Shown here: positions 11,477-22,625 of the stretch, piece by piece
How positions within the stretch are numbered: the stretch's first letter is position 1
How the letters are laid out: each line of letters starts with the position of its first letter
Assembly: GCF_031143425.1 (NCBI RefSeq)
Contig: NC_090437.1
Location: 849,661,978-849,725,977, forward strand
Length of the DNA stretch: 64,000 nt
Reading direction: 5' to 3'
Source: Pleurodeles waltl
Taxonomy: Eukaryota; Chordata; Amphibia; Caudata; Salamandridae
The notes under the pieces: generated by a model
Database searches by the model: none
Told to the model about the DNA's origin: nothing
What the model saw: only the letters and a program-made list of their open reading frames with translations
Program-made: the position numbers and the translations under genes

Positions 11477-13010
11477 GTGACTTGCGGGGCTCGGACCAGG
11501 TTCTGTTACCCAGAATCCTTTGCAAACCTCAAAATTTGGCTAAAAAAACACATGTCCCTCACATTTCTGTGGCAGAAAGTTCTGGAATCTGAGAGGAGCT
11601 ACAAATTTCCTTCCACCCAGCGTTCCCCCAAGTCTCCCGATAAAAATGATACCTCACTTGCTGTGGGTAGGCCTAGCGCCGGCGACAGGAAACACCCCAA
11701 AGCGCAACGTGGACACATCCTAAATTTTGGAAAAAAACAGAGGTGTTTTTTGCAAAGTGCCTACCTGTAGATTTTGGCCTCTAGCTCAGCCGGCACCTAG
11801 GGAAACCTACCAAACCTGTGCATTTCTGAAAACTAGAGACCTAGGGGAATCCAAGGAGGGGTGACTTGCGGGGCTCGGACCAGGTTCTGTTACCCAGAAT
11901 CCTTTGCAAACCTCAAAATGTGGCTAAAAAAACACATGTCCCTCACATTTCTGTGGCAGAAAGTTCTGGAATCTGAGAGGAGCTACAAATTTCCTTCCAC
12001 CCAGCGTTCCCCCAAGTCTCCCGATAAAAATGATACCTCACTTGCGTGGGTAGGCCTAGCGCCGGCGACAGGAAACACCCCAAAGCGCAACGTGGACACA
12101 TCCTAAATTTTTGAAAAAAACAGAGGTGTTTTTTGCGAAGTGCCTACCTGTAGATTTTGGCCTCTAGCTCAGCCGGCACCTAGGGAAACCTACCAAACCT
12201 GTGCATTTCTGAAAACTAGAGACCTAGGGGAATCCAAGGAGGGGTGACTTGCGGGGCTCGGACCAGGTTCTGTTACCCAGAATCCTTTGCAAACCTCAAA
12301 ATTTGGCTAAAAAAACACATGTCCCTCACATTTCTGTGGCAGAAAGTTCTGGAATCTGAGAGGAGCTACAAATTTCCTTCCACCCAGCGTTCCCCCAAGT
12401 CTCCCGATAAAAATGATACCTCACTTGCTGTGGGTAGGCCTAGCGCCGGCGACAGGAAACACCCCAAAGCGCAACGTGGACACATCCTAAATTTTGGAAA
12501 AAAACAGAGGTGTTTTTTGCGAAGTGCCTACCTGTAGATTTTGGCCTCTAGCTCAGCCGGCACCTAGGGAAACCTACCAAACCTGTGCATTTCTGAAAAC
12601 TAGAGACCTAGGGGAATCCAAGAAGGGGTGACTTGCGGGGCTCGGACCAGGTTCTGTTACCCAGAATCCTTTGCAAACCTCAAAATGTGGCTAAAAAAAC
12701 ACATGTCCCTCACATTTCTGTGGCAGAAAGTTCTGGAATCTGAGAGGAGCTACAAATTTCCTTCCACCCAGCGTTCCCCCAAGTCTCCCGATAAAAATGA
12801 TACCTCACTTGCGTGGGTAGGCCTAGCGCCGGCGACAGGAAACACCCCAAAGCGCAACGTGGACACATCCTAAATTTTTGAAAAAAACAGAGGTGTTTTT
12901 TGCGAAGTGCCTACCTGTAGATTTTGGCCTCTAGCTCAGCCGGCACCTAGGGAAACCTACCAAACCTGTGCATTTCTGAAAACTAGAGACCTAGGGGAAT
13001 CCAAGGAGGG
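11477..13010. repeat. Higher-order repeat: two copies of a 767-bp A-B dimer
   Basis: Alternate units share variants. Units beginning at 11477 and 12244 (384 bp) carry AAAATTTGGC, CTTGCTGTGGG and ATTTTGGAAA. Units beginning at 11861 and 12628 (383 bp) carry AAAATGTGGC, CTTGCGTGGG and ATTTTTGAAA. The pattern is ABAB, so the dimer was duplicated after the two monomers had diverged. Units from 13011 on are of a third type (AATACACATGTTACTC). Confidence 0.8.
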
Positions 13011-14459
13011 GTGACTTGCGGGGCTCGGACCAGGTTCTGTTACCCAGAATCCTTTGCAAACCTCAAAATTTGGCTACAAATACACATGTTACTCACATTT
13101 CTGTGGCAGAAAGTTCTGGAATCTGAGAGGAGCTACAAATTTCCTTCCACCCAGCGTTCCCCCAAGTCTCCCGATAAAAATGATACCTCACTTGCGTGGG
13201 TAGGCCTAGCGCCGGCGACAGGAAACACCCCAAAGCGCAACGTGGACACATCCTAAATTTTGGAAAAAAACAGAGGTGTTTTTTGCGAAGTGCCTACCTG
13301 TAGATTTTGGCCTCTAGCTCAGCCGGCACCTAGGGAAACCTACCAAACCTGTGCATTTCTGAAAACTAGAGACCTAGGGGAATCCAAGGAGGGGTGACTT
13401 GCGGGGCTCGGACCAGGTTCTGTTACCCAGAATCCTTTGCAAACCTCAAAATTTGGCTAAAAATACACATGTTACTCACATTTCTGTGGCAGAAAGTTCT
13501 GGAATCTGAGAGGAGCTACAAATTTCCTTCCACCCAGCGTTCCCCCAAGTCTCCCGATAAAAATGATACCTCACTTGCGTGGGTAGGCCTAGCGCCGGCG
13601 ACAGGAAACACCCCAAAGCGCAACGTGGACACATCCTAAATTTTGGAAAAAAACAGAGGTGTTTTTTGTGAAGTGCCTACCTGTAAATTTTGGCCTCTAG
13701 CTCAGCCGGCACCTAGGGAAACCTACCAAACCTGTGCATTTCTGAAAACTAGAGACCTAGGGGAATCCAAGGAGGGGTGACTTGCGGGGCTCGGACCAGG
13801 TTCTGTTACCCAGAATCCTTTGCAAACCTCAAAATTTGGCTAAAAATACACATGTTACTCACATTTCTGTGGCAGAAAGTTCTGGAATCTGAGAGGAGCC
13901 ACAAATTTCCTTCTACCCAGCGTTCCCCCAAGTCTCCCGATAAAAATGATACATCACTTGTGTGGGTAGGACTAGCGCCCACGAAAGGAAAGGGCCCAAA
14001 ACACAACGTGGACACATCACATTTTTTTATAAAAAGCAGTGCCTACCTGTGGATTTTGGCCTGTAGCTCAGCCGACACCTGAGGAAACCTAGCAAACCAG
14101 TGCATTTTTGAAAACTAGAAACCCAGGGGAATCCAAGATGGGGTGACTTGCGGGGCTCTGACCAGGTTCTGTTACCCAGAATCCTTTGCAAACATCAAAA
14201 TTTGGCCCAAAAAACACTTTTTCCTCTCATTTCGGTGACAGAAAGTTCTGGAATCTGAGAGGAGCCACAAATTTCCTTCCACCCAGCGTTCCCCTAAGTC
14301 TCTCGATAAAAATGGTACATCACTTCTGTGGGTAGGCCTAGCGCCCACAAAAGGAAATGGCCCAAAACACAACGTGGACACAACATATTTTTTCACAGAA
14401 AACAGAGGTGTTTTTTGCAAGGTGCCTACCTGTGGTGTTTGGCCTGTAGCTCAGCCGGC

Positions 14460-16010
14460 CCCAGGGGGGGGGGGGGGGGGGAAGAAATGCCCTAAAAAAA
14501 ATTTGCCCCCCCAACCCCCACCCTCCCCCGCCGGGAGCGACCCTTGCCTACGGGGTCGCTCCCCCTGCGTGACATTGGCACCAAAAAACAAATCCACGGT
14601 GCCTAGTGGTTTCTGCTCCCTTGGGGGCAGGTTGACCTAAACTCAGCCAATCTGCCCCCAAGGGGGGCAGAAATGGCCTAAATACAATTTGTCCCCCAGG
14701 GGAGCGACTTTTGTCTGATGGGTCGCTCCCCATCTCTAAAAAAAAAAAACAAAGAAGAAAAAAAAGAAAAATTCCCCTGGCGCCTAGAGGTTTCTGCCCC
14801 CCCCCCCGGGGGCAGATCGGCCTAATAATAGGCCGATCTGCCCCCCGGGGGCGGCAGAAATGGCCTAAAATAAATTTGCCCCCCCAACACCCACCCCCCC
14901 CGGGAGCGACCCTTGCCTACGGGGTCGCTCCCCCTGCGTGACATTGGCGCCAAAAAACAAATCCCCGGTGCCTAGTGGTTTCTGCCCCCTTGGGGGCAGA
15001 TTGACCTAAAATTGGCCAATCTGCCCCCAGGGGGGCAGAAATGGTCTAAATACAATTTGCCCCCCCAGGGGAGCAACCCTTGCCTGATGGGTCGCTCCCC
15101 ATCTCTAAAAAAAGAAACAACAAAAAAAAAAACACAAAAAAAAATTTGCCCTGGCGCCTAGAGTGTTCTGCCCCCCCCGGGGGGCAGTTCGGCCTAATAA
15201 TAGGCCGATCTGTCCCCCGGGGGGGCAGAAATGGCCTAAAATAAATTTGCCCCCGCAACCCCCACCCCCCCCCCCCCGGGAGCGACCCTTGCCTACGGGG
15301 TCGCTCCCCCTGCGTGACATTGGCGCCAAAAAACAAATCCCCGGTGCCTAGTGGTTTCTGCCCCCTTGGGGGCAGATTGACCTAAAATTGGCCAATCTGC
15401 CCCCAGGGGGGCAGAAATGGTCTAAATACAATTTGCCCCCCAGGGGAGCGACCCTTGCCTGATGGGTCGCTCCCCATCTCTAAAAAAAAGAAAGAACAAA
15501 AAAAAAAAACACAAAAAAAAAATTTGCCCTGGCGCCTAGAGGTTTCTTCCCCCCCTGGGGGCAGATCGGCCTAATAATAGGCCGATCTGCCCCCAGGGGG
15601 GGCAGAAATGGCCTAAAATAAATTGCCCTCCCCCCCAGGGAGCGACCCTTGCCTAAGGGGTCGCTCCCTTTGCGTGAAATTCACGCAAAGAAAAAACTCC
15701 CTGGTGTCTAGTGGTTTCTACCCCCCTTGGGGGCAGATTGGCCTCATCAAAATAGGCCAATCTGCCCCCAAGGGGGGCAGAAATGGCCAAAATATAATTT
15801 TCCCCCAAGGGGAGCGACCCTTGCCTAAGGGGTCGCTCCCCACCTCAATAAAAAAAAATGAAACAAAAAAAAAACAAAACAAAAAAAAATGGTCCCTGGT
15901 GCCTAGGGGGGCAGAAAAGGCCTTTTAAAAAAAATGCCCCCCCTGGGAGCGACCCTTGCCCAAGGGGTCGCTCCCTTTGGTCAATTTCAATGAAAAAAAA
16001 AAAAATCCCT
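14460..16010. repeat. Second tandem array, ~360-376 bp GC-rich units made of hairpins
   Basis: The landmark GGGAGCGACCCTTGCCTA recurs at 14533, 14902, 15278 and 15638, with a shortened copy at 15945. Each unit contains several stems. GGGAGCGACCC pairs with GGGTCGCTCCC across a ~10-base loop. GGGGGCAGATCGGCCTA pairs with TAGGCCGATCTGCCCCC. GGGGGCAGATTGACC pairs with an adjacent CCAATCTGCCCCC. The stems are separated by A-rich runs (AAAAAAACAAAGAAG). Short open frames in it are periodicity artefacts. Confidence 0.85.
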
Positions 16011-16021
16011 GGTGTCTAGTG

Positions 16022-16429
16022 GGGTTTCAAAAGCCGGATTGCAAGCAATCCGGCTTTTGAAACCCTCGGAGGGACTTCAAAGGGAAGGAAATACTTTTCC
16101 TTCCCTTTGAAGCCCCTCCGGGCCTCCCAAGTGATTGAAAAAGAAATGCTTTTGCATTTCTTTTTCAATCGCGCTGGAAGCAGAGCTTCCAGCGCGACTA
16201 GGGAGGCCCCTGTGACACATCAGCGCGCGCGCGCGCTGACGTCACAGGGGGTGGTGGGGGGGGTCGGGGGTGGAAGGGGAAGGGATTCCCCGGTCAGCCC
16301 TGACCTAGGGGGGTGGGGGGGCGGCCCTCGGGAGGAGCGCTAGCGCTTCTCCCGAGGGAAGCATTCAGGACGTAATGGTTACGTCCATGGCGCCACACGG
16401 GTGCTGCCATGGACGTAACCATTACGTCC
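16022..16429. repeat. Cluster of seven hairpins at the right end of the TTAA unit
   Basis: Stems read directly from the sequence: (1) 16022-16041 with 16046-16065, 20 bp perfect, 4-base loop. (2) 16067-16120, 24-25 bp with one mismatch. (3) 16133-16149 with 16154-16170, 17 bp perfect, TTTT loop. (4) 16171-16181 with 16185-16195, 11 bp perfect. (5) 16207-16216 with 16241-16250, enclosing an alternating GC run. (6) 16325-16358, 17 bp with one mismatch. (7) 16368-16391 with 16406-16429, 24 bp perfect. An outer stem (16120-16128 with 16201-16209) encloses hairpins 3 and 4, giving a potential multibranch cruciform. Confidence 0.9.
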
Positions 16430-16448
16430 GTGGCGGGGAAGGGGTTAA

Positions 16449-17902
16449 GGTATCCTCCGCTAGATGATCCGCAAAGGCTAACAGATTGCACCATTAATGT
16501 ATTCACTGCCACAGAGTAAAAATATAACAAAACAAAATATATACGTTTTCTAGTGTGGTGTAAATGTCGGGCCAGAGTTAACATTATTTGATGCAGCTCA
16601 GCGGAACAAGACGCTGCGCTGTGCCAAATGGTGAAGGAAGGAATGCGCTATATCTATTAAGATATAACTCATTCCTGCTCTCTCTCTGCACTGACACAGT
16701 TAGTGCAGCCTAGCGCCAATGTAGGCATCCTTGCATCATGGCGTAAGGGTACCTGCATTGCAGGCTGGCTTGTTATTGTGCAGACAGTGACACCTTTCTG
16801 CACAATAACAATCTTTTGAGGCATTTTCTTCTTTCTAAGTGTGCTGCAGAATGCTTCACAATTAGGAGGAGTAAATCTGGAAGGCATAGAATTATGACAG
16901 ATTCTCAGGTTTACTTGTCTTGGTAAATCTGGCAAGGGACCAAAATAGATGGGTGGATGCGTGGGAGCACCCACTCGCCTTACATGTAACGCCTTCCCAG
17001 CGCACAGAAACGCAAAGCAGCATCTTGTGCTGCCTTACATTATCCCAGATGTAGCAAGCAATTAAGTGCCATGCAAGGCTTGGTGTTCTAGGGGCATCTC
17101 TGGCAGAGATGCTCCAATGATATGGACATATTAGCATATAAAGAAGGTATGCTAAATTATAAAACAACTGTTAACTATACAAAGTTAAGACTGCCTGTTT
17201 TACAAGGCAACTCATCTTCAAAGAGAAACACTTAACATTATTTAGTGCCTGATTAGCACAGATGTGATTAACCAGTCCTTTATTCACTTAAAGACTGCAT
17301 TGTCCTTCTGTGACCCCAGTTGAGGCAAGGGCAACGCAATCCTATGATAAATCTGGCCCTTAGTGTCAGCATGTATGTTCAGATTAATTTTTGGGCATTG
17401 TGTAAATCTATAAGAGATCCACGAAACTTCCCTCACAGTAAAATGCATTGACTGCATAGGAGATGTTACTGTATGTATAAGAGTTTAACTATTCAAGGAC
17501 TGGAAGAGGATCTGAAAAAGCTAAGAGGCTGTCCTCTTACAGATGGTCAGTCCATTGAAGTCAGCTTTGTGAGCTGCACCATGTACAACTGGGTGTTTTC
17601 TAGTTGTGTGTGACTATGTTAAGACACTCTTGGCACCTGCGCCTTTTTAAAAATATGTATTTAAGAAAAAACACATAAGAAACATCTTTAAGTATAAACC
17701 TTTGGTAACACGGGCTTGGATACAATTATCTAAAGCATAAATAACTCCTGCTTAGATACAGTTATTTTAAGCTTAAATGACCCAGGGCTATCCAATGTCC
17801 CTTTTTTCACCTAATTTATTAGAAATATCTGGACTGGGTACCTTAAAACATCATAACTTGACTGAAGGCCGCAGATAGAGACTTGTCAAGGAATGCCCTT
17901 GC
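16449..17902. other. Unassigned non-coding sequence with MITE-like hairpins
   Basis: No gene is recognised. A 12-bp stem (GTTATTGTGCAG at about 16771 with CTGCACAATAAC at about 16797) and a second stem around GCATCTCTGGCAGAGATGC (about 17094) suggest a decayed non-autonomous element. The phrase AAATCTGGC recurs near 16924 and 17347. Confidence 0.35.
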
Positions 17903-18094
17903 CAAATGAATGGGATCTGCACTGGAAAGGCCAGTTAGCCTGAATTAGAGATCATACCAGTGTGGCCAAATGGATGGGATCTGCACTGGAGAGGCCAGTT
18001 AACCTGAATTAGAGATCATACCAGTGTGGCCAAATGGATGGGATCTGCACTGGAGAGGCCAGTTAGCCTGAATTAGAGATCATACCAGTGTGGC
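17903..18094 (+). repeat. 64-bp tandem repeat, three copies
   Basis: Copies start at 17903, 17967 and 18031 and differ by only a few bases. Each begins CAAATG(A/G)ATGGGATCTGCAC and ends CATACCAGTGTGGC. Confidence 0.9.
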
Positions 18095-20085
18095 ATCCCT
18101 GCACCTCTGAGAATACATGCAATTGTAAGATACATCATCAGTACACCCGGGCTGTGGTATTTAGGGCATCGATTGACAGCACTAGGGCAGTGGGTGAGGA
18201 CTTATGTGTAGTGTCTTTGATATCATGCATGTTAGAGCCCTGGCACCCCTTGGTGGACTCTACGCAGGAGTTACGTAATCGGATGGGAGGTGTCATGGTG
18301 TGGTTATAAAGGTATGGCACAATGCGTGCAGAGCGTGATAGTACATTGAAAAATAAAGATGTCTGTTACAGAGCTTTATGTATGGCATATTTATTTACAT
18401 GTCATGGGCTGGGGAGGACGTTACAATATGCATGTGAACTAAGCTTTGCTCGAAAAATTCCAGTTGCAACACCATGATGTCATGCTGATAAGGGGCACTG
18501 AGAATGATGGCCCATGCGGGTGTCAAGAAAACATGATTTTACAAGTGTTAGAACCTACTCTGAGAAACTGTGGATGCAAGGCCTTTGGTCCTGAGAGGGA
18601 TTTCTTGTAAAGTTGCTAGACTCAAAGCATTACAACATATTTGAGTTTTCTATTTAGGTTTATTGTTTTGATACCATAGTGTAGTCATGGTGCAGTTGTG
18701 ACCGATGTGAAATAAAATGTCTTTCTGTATTTCTGGTCTGATGGGCCACATAGCACTCTATTCTGATAACTATAACTGACTATTTCCTCATTTATTACTT
18801 ATTACTAAATCAATCCTTTATTTACATTGCCCAAATCAATACCTACAGGTATGTAAGTTGCAAGTAATTTTCTAATTTATAACTGCTGTAAAAGTTTTTT
18901 CCTAATATCATCTGTAACTGAAATCGTAACAAGAATATCACAAATATCTGTTAACATGGTATCAACACTAACAACTGCGATCTGCCATTAAATTATGAAA
19001 ATATCTGACGTTTCGACATAAATGGCCCAATTCATAAAAAGTGCAAACTTTGGAGCGGAGTCCTACGACTTTACTTGAACATACGTTTATACTTTTTGGG
19101 GCACTCAAAATATAGGCGTAATAGTCTATCTTGAAAACGCCATGTTAAATGTCGTTTTCCACACATTTCATTCCACTGTTGTAACATTTTTAAAACTGCC
19201 TGTAAAGAGGTGCTGAATTGTGCATTGTGGACAAGTCAGCACAGTCGGAAGGCTAACTGAATGTGCAAAAAAAGCCTCTTGTCTGTTTTTGTTTTTTCTA
19301 TGGGCAAAACACTTTTTTTCTGAGGGGAAATTCCTTCCTCGACAACCCTAGCAAATCTAGGGGCGATCCAGAAGCACTTTATCCCAAAAAGCTGTTACGC
19401 TGGGCACATTTATTGTTTTTCTAAACTTTGTCAACAGGTTAAATGTGGTTTTCTGATAACTGGGTGGGAGCAGGAAGTGAGTGACATCTCTGGAGTGGTT
19501 AGTGCACTAAGAGCCAGATTTAAAAGGCTCTAGCGCCACCGGAGCGTCACTTTTAGTAACACTCCGGTGGCACTATTCATGGAACCATATTTGCAAGCAG
19601 CGTTAAGCCACTTTTTGTAGCTTAATGCCTCCTTGTAAATATGTGCCACTCCAAGGCAGTTTTCTGCGGCAGAGGGGTATGCACTGGATGATGCAGTGGG
19701 CGTTCCACCGCAACAACAATTGCTTTTGATGCTTCCCCAGATTTATGCGAAATCATAAATCTGTGGAAGCACCGAAAACTAACACCAGCCCAGGGGACAG
19801 TTTTTCCTGATCAAAACTGTTCATATCTTCTCAACTTTGTAAGAAGAACAATGAAGAATATGAAATTCAACTATTAAAACGACTGGATCAGATTGAAATT
19901 TCGGTATACTTATTACACTGAATGGGAATTTCTTTGAGTGCTGTGGTTCCATCTTCTGCTTACTTTATTGTATGTGTTATGTTAAGTAAATGCTTATGCG
20001 TTGGGGTAGTAGGACATTGGTAACCATACAACACTACCCCTTAACTCTTTTGATGGAGCAAGAAAATCATTTAAGATTACTGCTG
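18095..20085. other. Unassigned sequence, probably old repeats
   Basis: No coding domain is seen. A promoter-like GGTTATAAAGG occurs at about 18300, shortly before ACATTGAAAAATAAAG at about 18343. Near 19530-19570 an inverted pair CCACCGGAGCGTCAC / AACACTCCGGTGG is present, and near 19738-19765 CAGATTTATG pairs with CATAAATCTG. Both are typical of the non-autonomous elements elsewhere in the window. Confidence 0.3.
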
Positions 20086-20099
20086 GACACTCATAGGAT

Positions 20100-22160
20100 G
20101 TGCTGTTAACATACCATTACTACTCTCATTTTTCTCTTTGTTTGCATCTTAAGAATCTTACTGATGAAGTAGTAAAAGAAGCACTAAATATCAATTTCAA
20201 TCTAATGCCGAACGTTGACTACAAAAGATACATTTTCAGTCAGGAAAGACAGAGAGCTGGTGAAACAATCAACAAATTTGTTGAAGGACTTGATATGCTT
20301 ATCAAACATTGCAAATTGAATTAATTCAATGATGAAGAAGGCATACATCTCAGAGTTATAAATGGTTGTTTGCCAGATTAATTCAGATGACGTATGCTGA
20401 GAGAAACACTCATGGCTGGCAGAGCTGAAGAGAGTGCCGATCGACAAGCTGCTGACATGCAGGCTGGAGTTGCCTAAAGTGAGTCAGTCATAAAGGTGAA
20501 AAGTAAGCAAAAAACACAAGGCTGAAGGACACAAAGTGATGTCTCCAAAGAAAAGGAAACTGTGCTTCAGATGAAAATTTTCATTTTGACACAAAGGTAA
20601 ATGTCCCGCCATTGGACAAGTATTCAAATGCTGTGGAAAGAGAACCATTTTCTAATGGTTTTCAAGACAAAGAAAAAACTAAGTGTGACACACCAAGAAA
20701 AGAAAATGGACACCTGAACATTCCAGAAGCTGATGCCCAAAAGGCCAAGCGGCAACATCAACAAAGCAAATCAACACTAAAAAAGGTTGATGGTCATCTA
20801 AATCTTCATCCAAGAGTTCTTCAATTTCTTTGTCAAGTGACAGTAAGGAAGATAGATGTGTGATGGGCATGTTTACCTCAGAAAAACATGTGCACGTCAG
20901 ACTGGCTGCATGTAAGGAAGAATACAAGTAAAAGAAAAGCTGACAAGTAAAATCACCAAAGTCACCCAAACACTGTCAGAAAATTACATCACAGCTGCAC
21001 CTATACCTTTTATTATTGACAGGGGTGCGTCAATAAACATTATGCCAGAGGATAAATACAGTGAACTGCCTTCATTGCCCCACCAACTCACATTGTAGAA
21101 GACTAAAGTGTATACCTGGGCTTCATCAATGCCTTTAAAGAGTCAAGGTTCATTCATAGCAACCATGAGATGCAAAATGACAAAGGTACAAACACGCATT
21201 CATGTATTTGAAGGTACTGCGTCAAATGCCTCTCTACTCAGTTTCAATAATGCTGCTGAAATGGGACTGATATCTGTGAACTACAACATGAATGCTCATC
21301 ATGAAATAGTAAGTCAGTTCCCGTTGTTGTTTCATGGGTTAGGAAAACTTAAGACTTTGAAAGTGAAACTGCATAGCAATGAGAACGTCTGTCTTGGCCC
21401 TCAAAGACATAGACAAATTGCATTTCATTTACAAGAAGTTGCTGAGAAACAGCTTTAAACATTCCTAAAGCATGATATCATTGCACATCTACTGGTCCAA
21501 CTCTGTGGGTTCCCCCATAGTGGTAGTACCCAAAAATGACAGTGATATAGCTGTGTGCATTTGTGTTGATATGAGTCAAGCTAATAAGGTAATTGAAAGA
21601 GAAAAACATCCTGGTCCACACATTACCAACATGATGACACAATTAAATAGTGCAAAAGTCTTCTTTCACCTTGATCTGAAAAATGGTCTCACCTATTGAA
21701 ATTTGAAGAAAACTGCAGGTACAATACTACCTAATTTACTCACATTGGTTTATTCAGATACAAAAGATTATCTTTCATTGTGTCATCAGCTGAAGAACGT
21801 TTTCAAGATGTCATTCGACATATCATACAGCCCCTCACAAATGTTTTTAATTACCCTGATGACATATTAGTCCTTGGTGCCACACAAAAAGAACATGATA
21901 AAGCTCTTTTACAGGTTTGTCAACTACTTGCTAATGCGGGTCTAATCTTGAATGCAGAGAACTTTGAGTTCAACAAAACAAAGCTCAAATTCATTTGTCA
22001 ATATCTTTTCTGATGAGGGTAAGACAATGGATCAAGCTAAAGTACAAGCCTTGTCAGCAACAAATCCCCCACAAGACATGACCATGTTATGGTCATTCCT
22101 TGGCATGGCCAGTCATTGTTCCAGACACATAAGTGACTTTGCAAAAGTGGGGGCTTCCTT
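20100..22160 (+). pseudogene. Ty3/gypsy retrotransposon remnant (gag-protease-RT), frameshifted
   Basis: Pieces of a Ty3/gypsy polyprotein occur in the right order but in different frames. A capsid-like segment lies at 20100-20324 (YIFSQERQRAGETINKFVEG). A decayed zinc-knuckle region follows near 20565-20665 (CPAIGQ, KCCGK). A protease-like IPFIIDRGASINIMP lies at about 21003-21050, with DRG where D-T/S-G is expected. RT parts are at 21472-21699 (SPIVVVPKND, CVDMSQANK, FFHLDLKNG) and 21780-22013 (SSAEERFQDVIRHII, YPDDILVLG). The C-terminal RT part, QALSATNPPQDMTMLWSFLGMASH, is near 22045-22125 in another frame. Stops and frameshifts are numerous and RNase H, integrase and LTRs were not found. 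It is an old, inactive copy. Confidence 0.8.
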
Positions 22161-22164
22161 AAAG

Positions 22165-22625
22165 CTTTGCGTGCATTGGACAGGCCAGAGCCATCTTACG
22201 CCACAGTGCTCATGTGCATCGGACAGCTCCCAGTCATCCACGCACATGGCACTGGAAATCACTCTGGTGCAGGCACCAGAGGGATTTCCTTTTGATATTT
22301 TCATCATGCAACGACGATCAGCGTGCTGTGCACGTCAGCGTCATTACAGAGAAAGTGAAAGTAAAATGAGCCATTCGGCTCATTTTCTTTTATTTTCTCC
22401 AGTGCTCAGGGGCATAGCTCAGCCCCCTGAGCACCAATTTCACTGAGAAAGGTACCGCTGGAAAGGGGAAAGTCTGTCCTTTCCAAAAGTCCCCTTCCCT
22501 GGTGGGTCCCTGCTTGGGTATTGCCTGAGGGAGGTGATCCCTGAGCAGGGATCCATTTCACTAAATCATCAGAGAGGGGGGAGCGGGCCCTTGGGCAAGC
22601 TACTTTGCTTCCTCTTTATTTTTTG
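22165..22625. other. Unassigned sequence downstream of the gypsy remnant
   Basis: Similarity to the gypsy polyprotein stops at about 22160. The stretch contains inverted pairs such as GAGCCATTCGGCTC (about 22368) and GGGGCATAGCTCAGCCCC (about 22410), and shows no domain. Confidence 0.3.

Larger units (their letters stand above)
2956..14460. repeat. Tandem array of 373-384 bp units, interrupted by an L1
   Basis: Units were phased on the ATGATACCTCACT motif, which starts at 2956, 3329, 3702 (target site of the L1; the array resumes at 10900), 11273, 11646, 12030, 12413, 12797, 13180, 13563, 13946 and 14312. Spacing is 373 bp in the early units and 383-384 bp from 11646 on, because later units carry about 10 extra bases (CCTAAATTTTGGAAA replacing CACAGAAA). 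The last interval is 366 bp and that unit is diverged. The repeated open frames of 60-100 codons in every unit are a by-product of the periodicity and share no known domain. There are about twelve units. Confidence 0.9.
1859..16448. mobile_element. Candidate TTAA-bounded composite transposon carrying two tandem arrays and a nested L1
   Basis: The left boundary reads TTAACCACTTCGCTGCCA at 1859. The right boundary, read on the other strand from 16448, is TTAACCCCTTCCCCGCCA. These form an imperfect inverted repeat starting with TTAA at both ends, the duplication used by piggyBac and Kolobok transposases. Inside are a unique left segment (1863-2955), a 373-384 bp array, a ~370-bp GC-rich array and a hairpin cluster close to the right end. 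Apart from the later L1 insertion nothing coding was found, so the unit would be non-autonomous and mobilised in trans. The superfamily is inferred only from TTAA and the terminal repeat. The alternative is a satellite-rich locus that happens to have TTAA ends. Confidence 0.5.

Noticed and set aside
3160..14420. Repeated 60-100 codon open frames (e.g. starting MTCGARTRFCYPES or MGRPSARDRICPK)
   Set aside because: They occur once per tandem unit in several frames and on both strands, have no domain, and are explained by the array periodicity.
2956..14460. CRISPR array
   Set aside because: Unit length (373-384 bp), lack of unique spacers between short repeats and the eukaryotic transposon context exclude it.
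16669..17167. Minus-strand frames of 91-101 codons as possible host exons
   Set aside because: No recognisable domain, no splice signals in a consistent pattern, and the sequence carries MITE-like hairpins.
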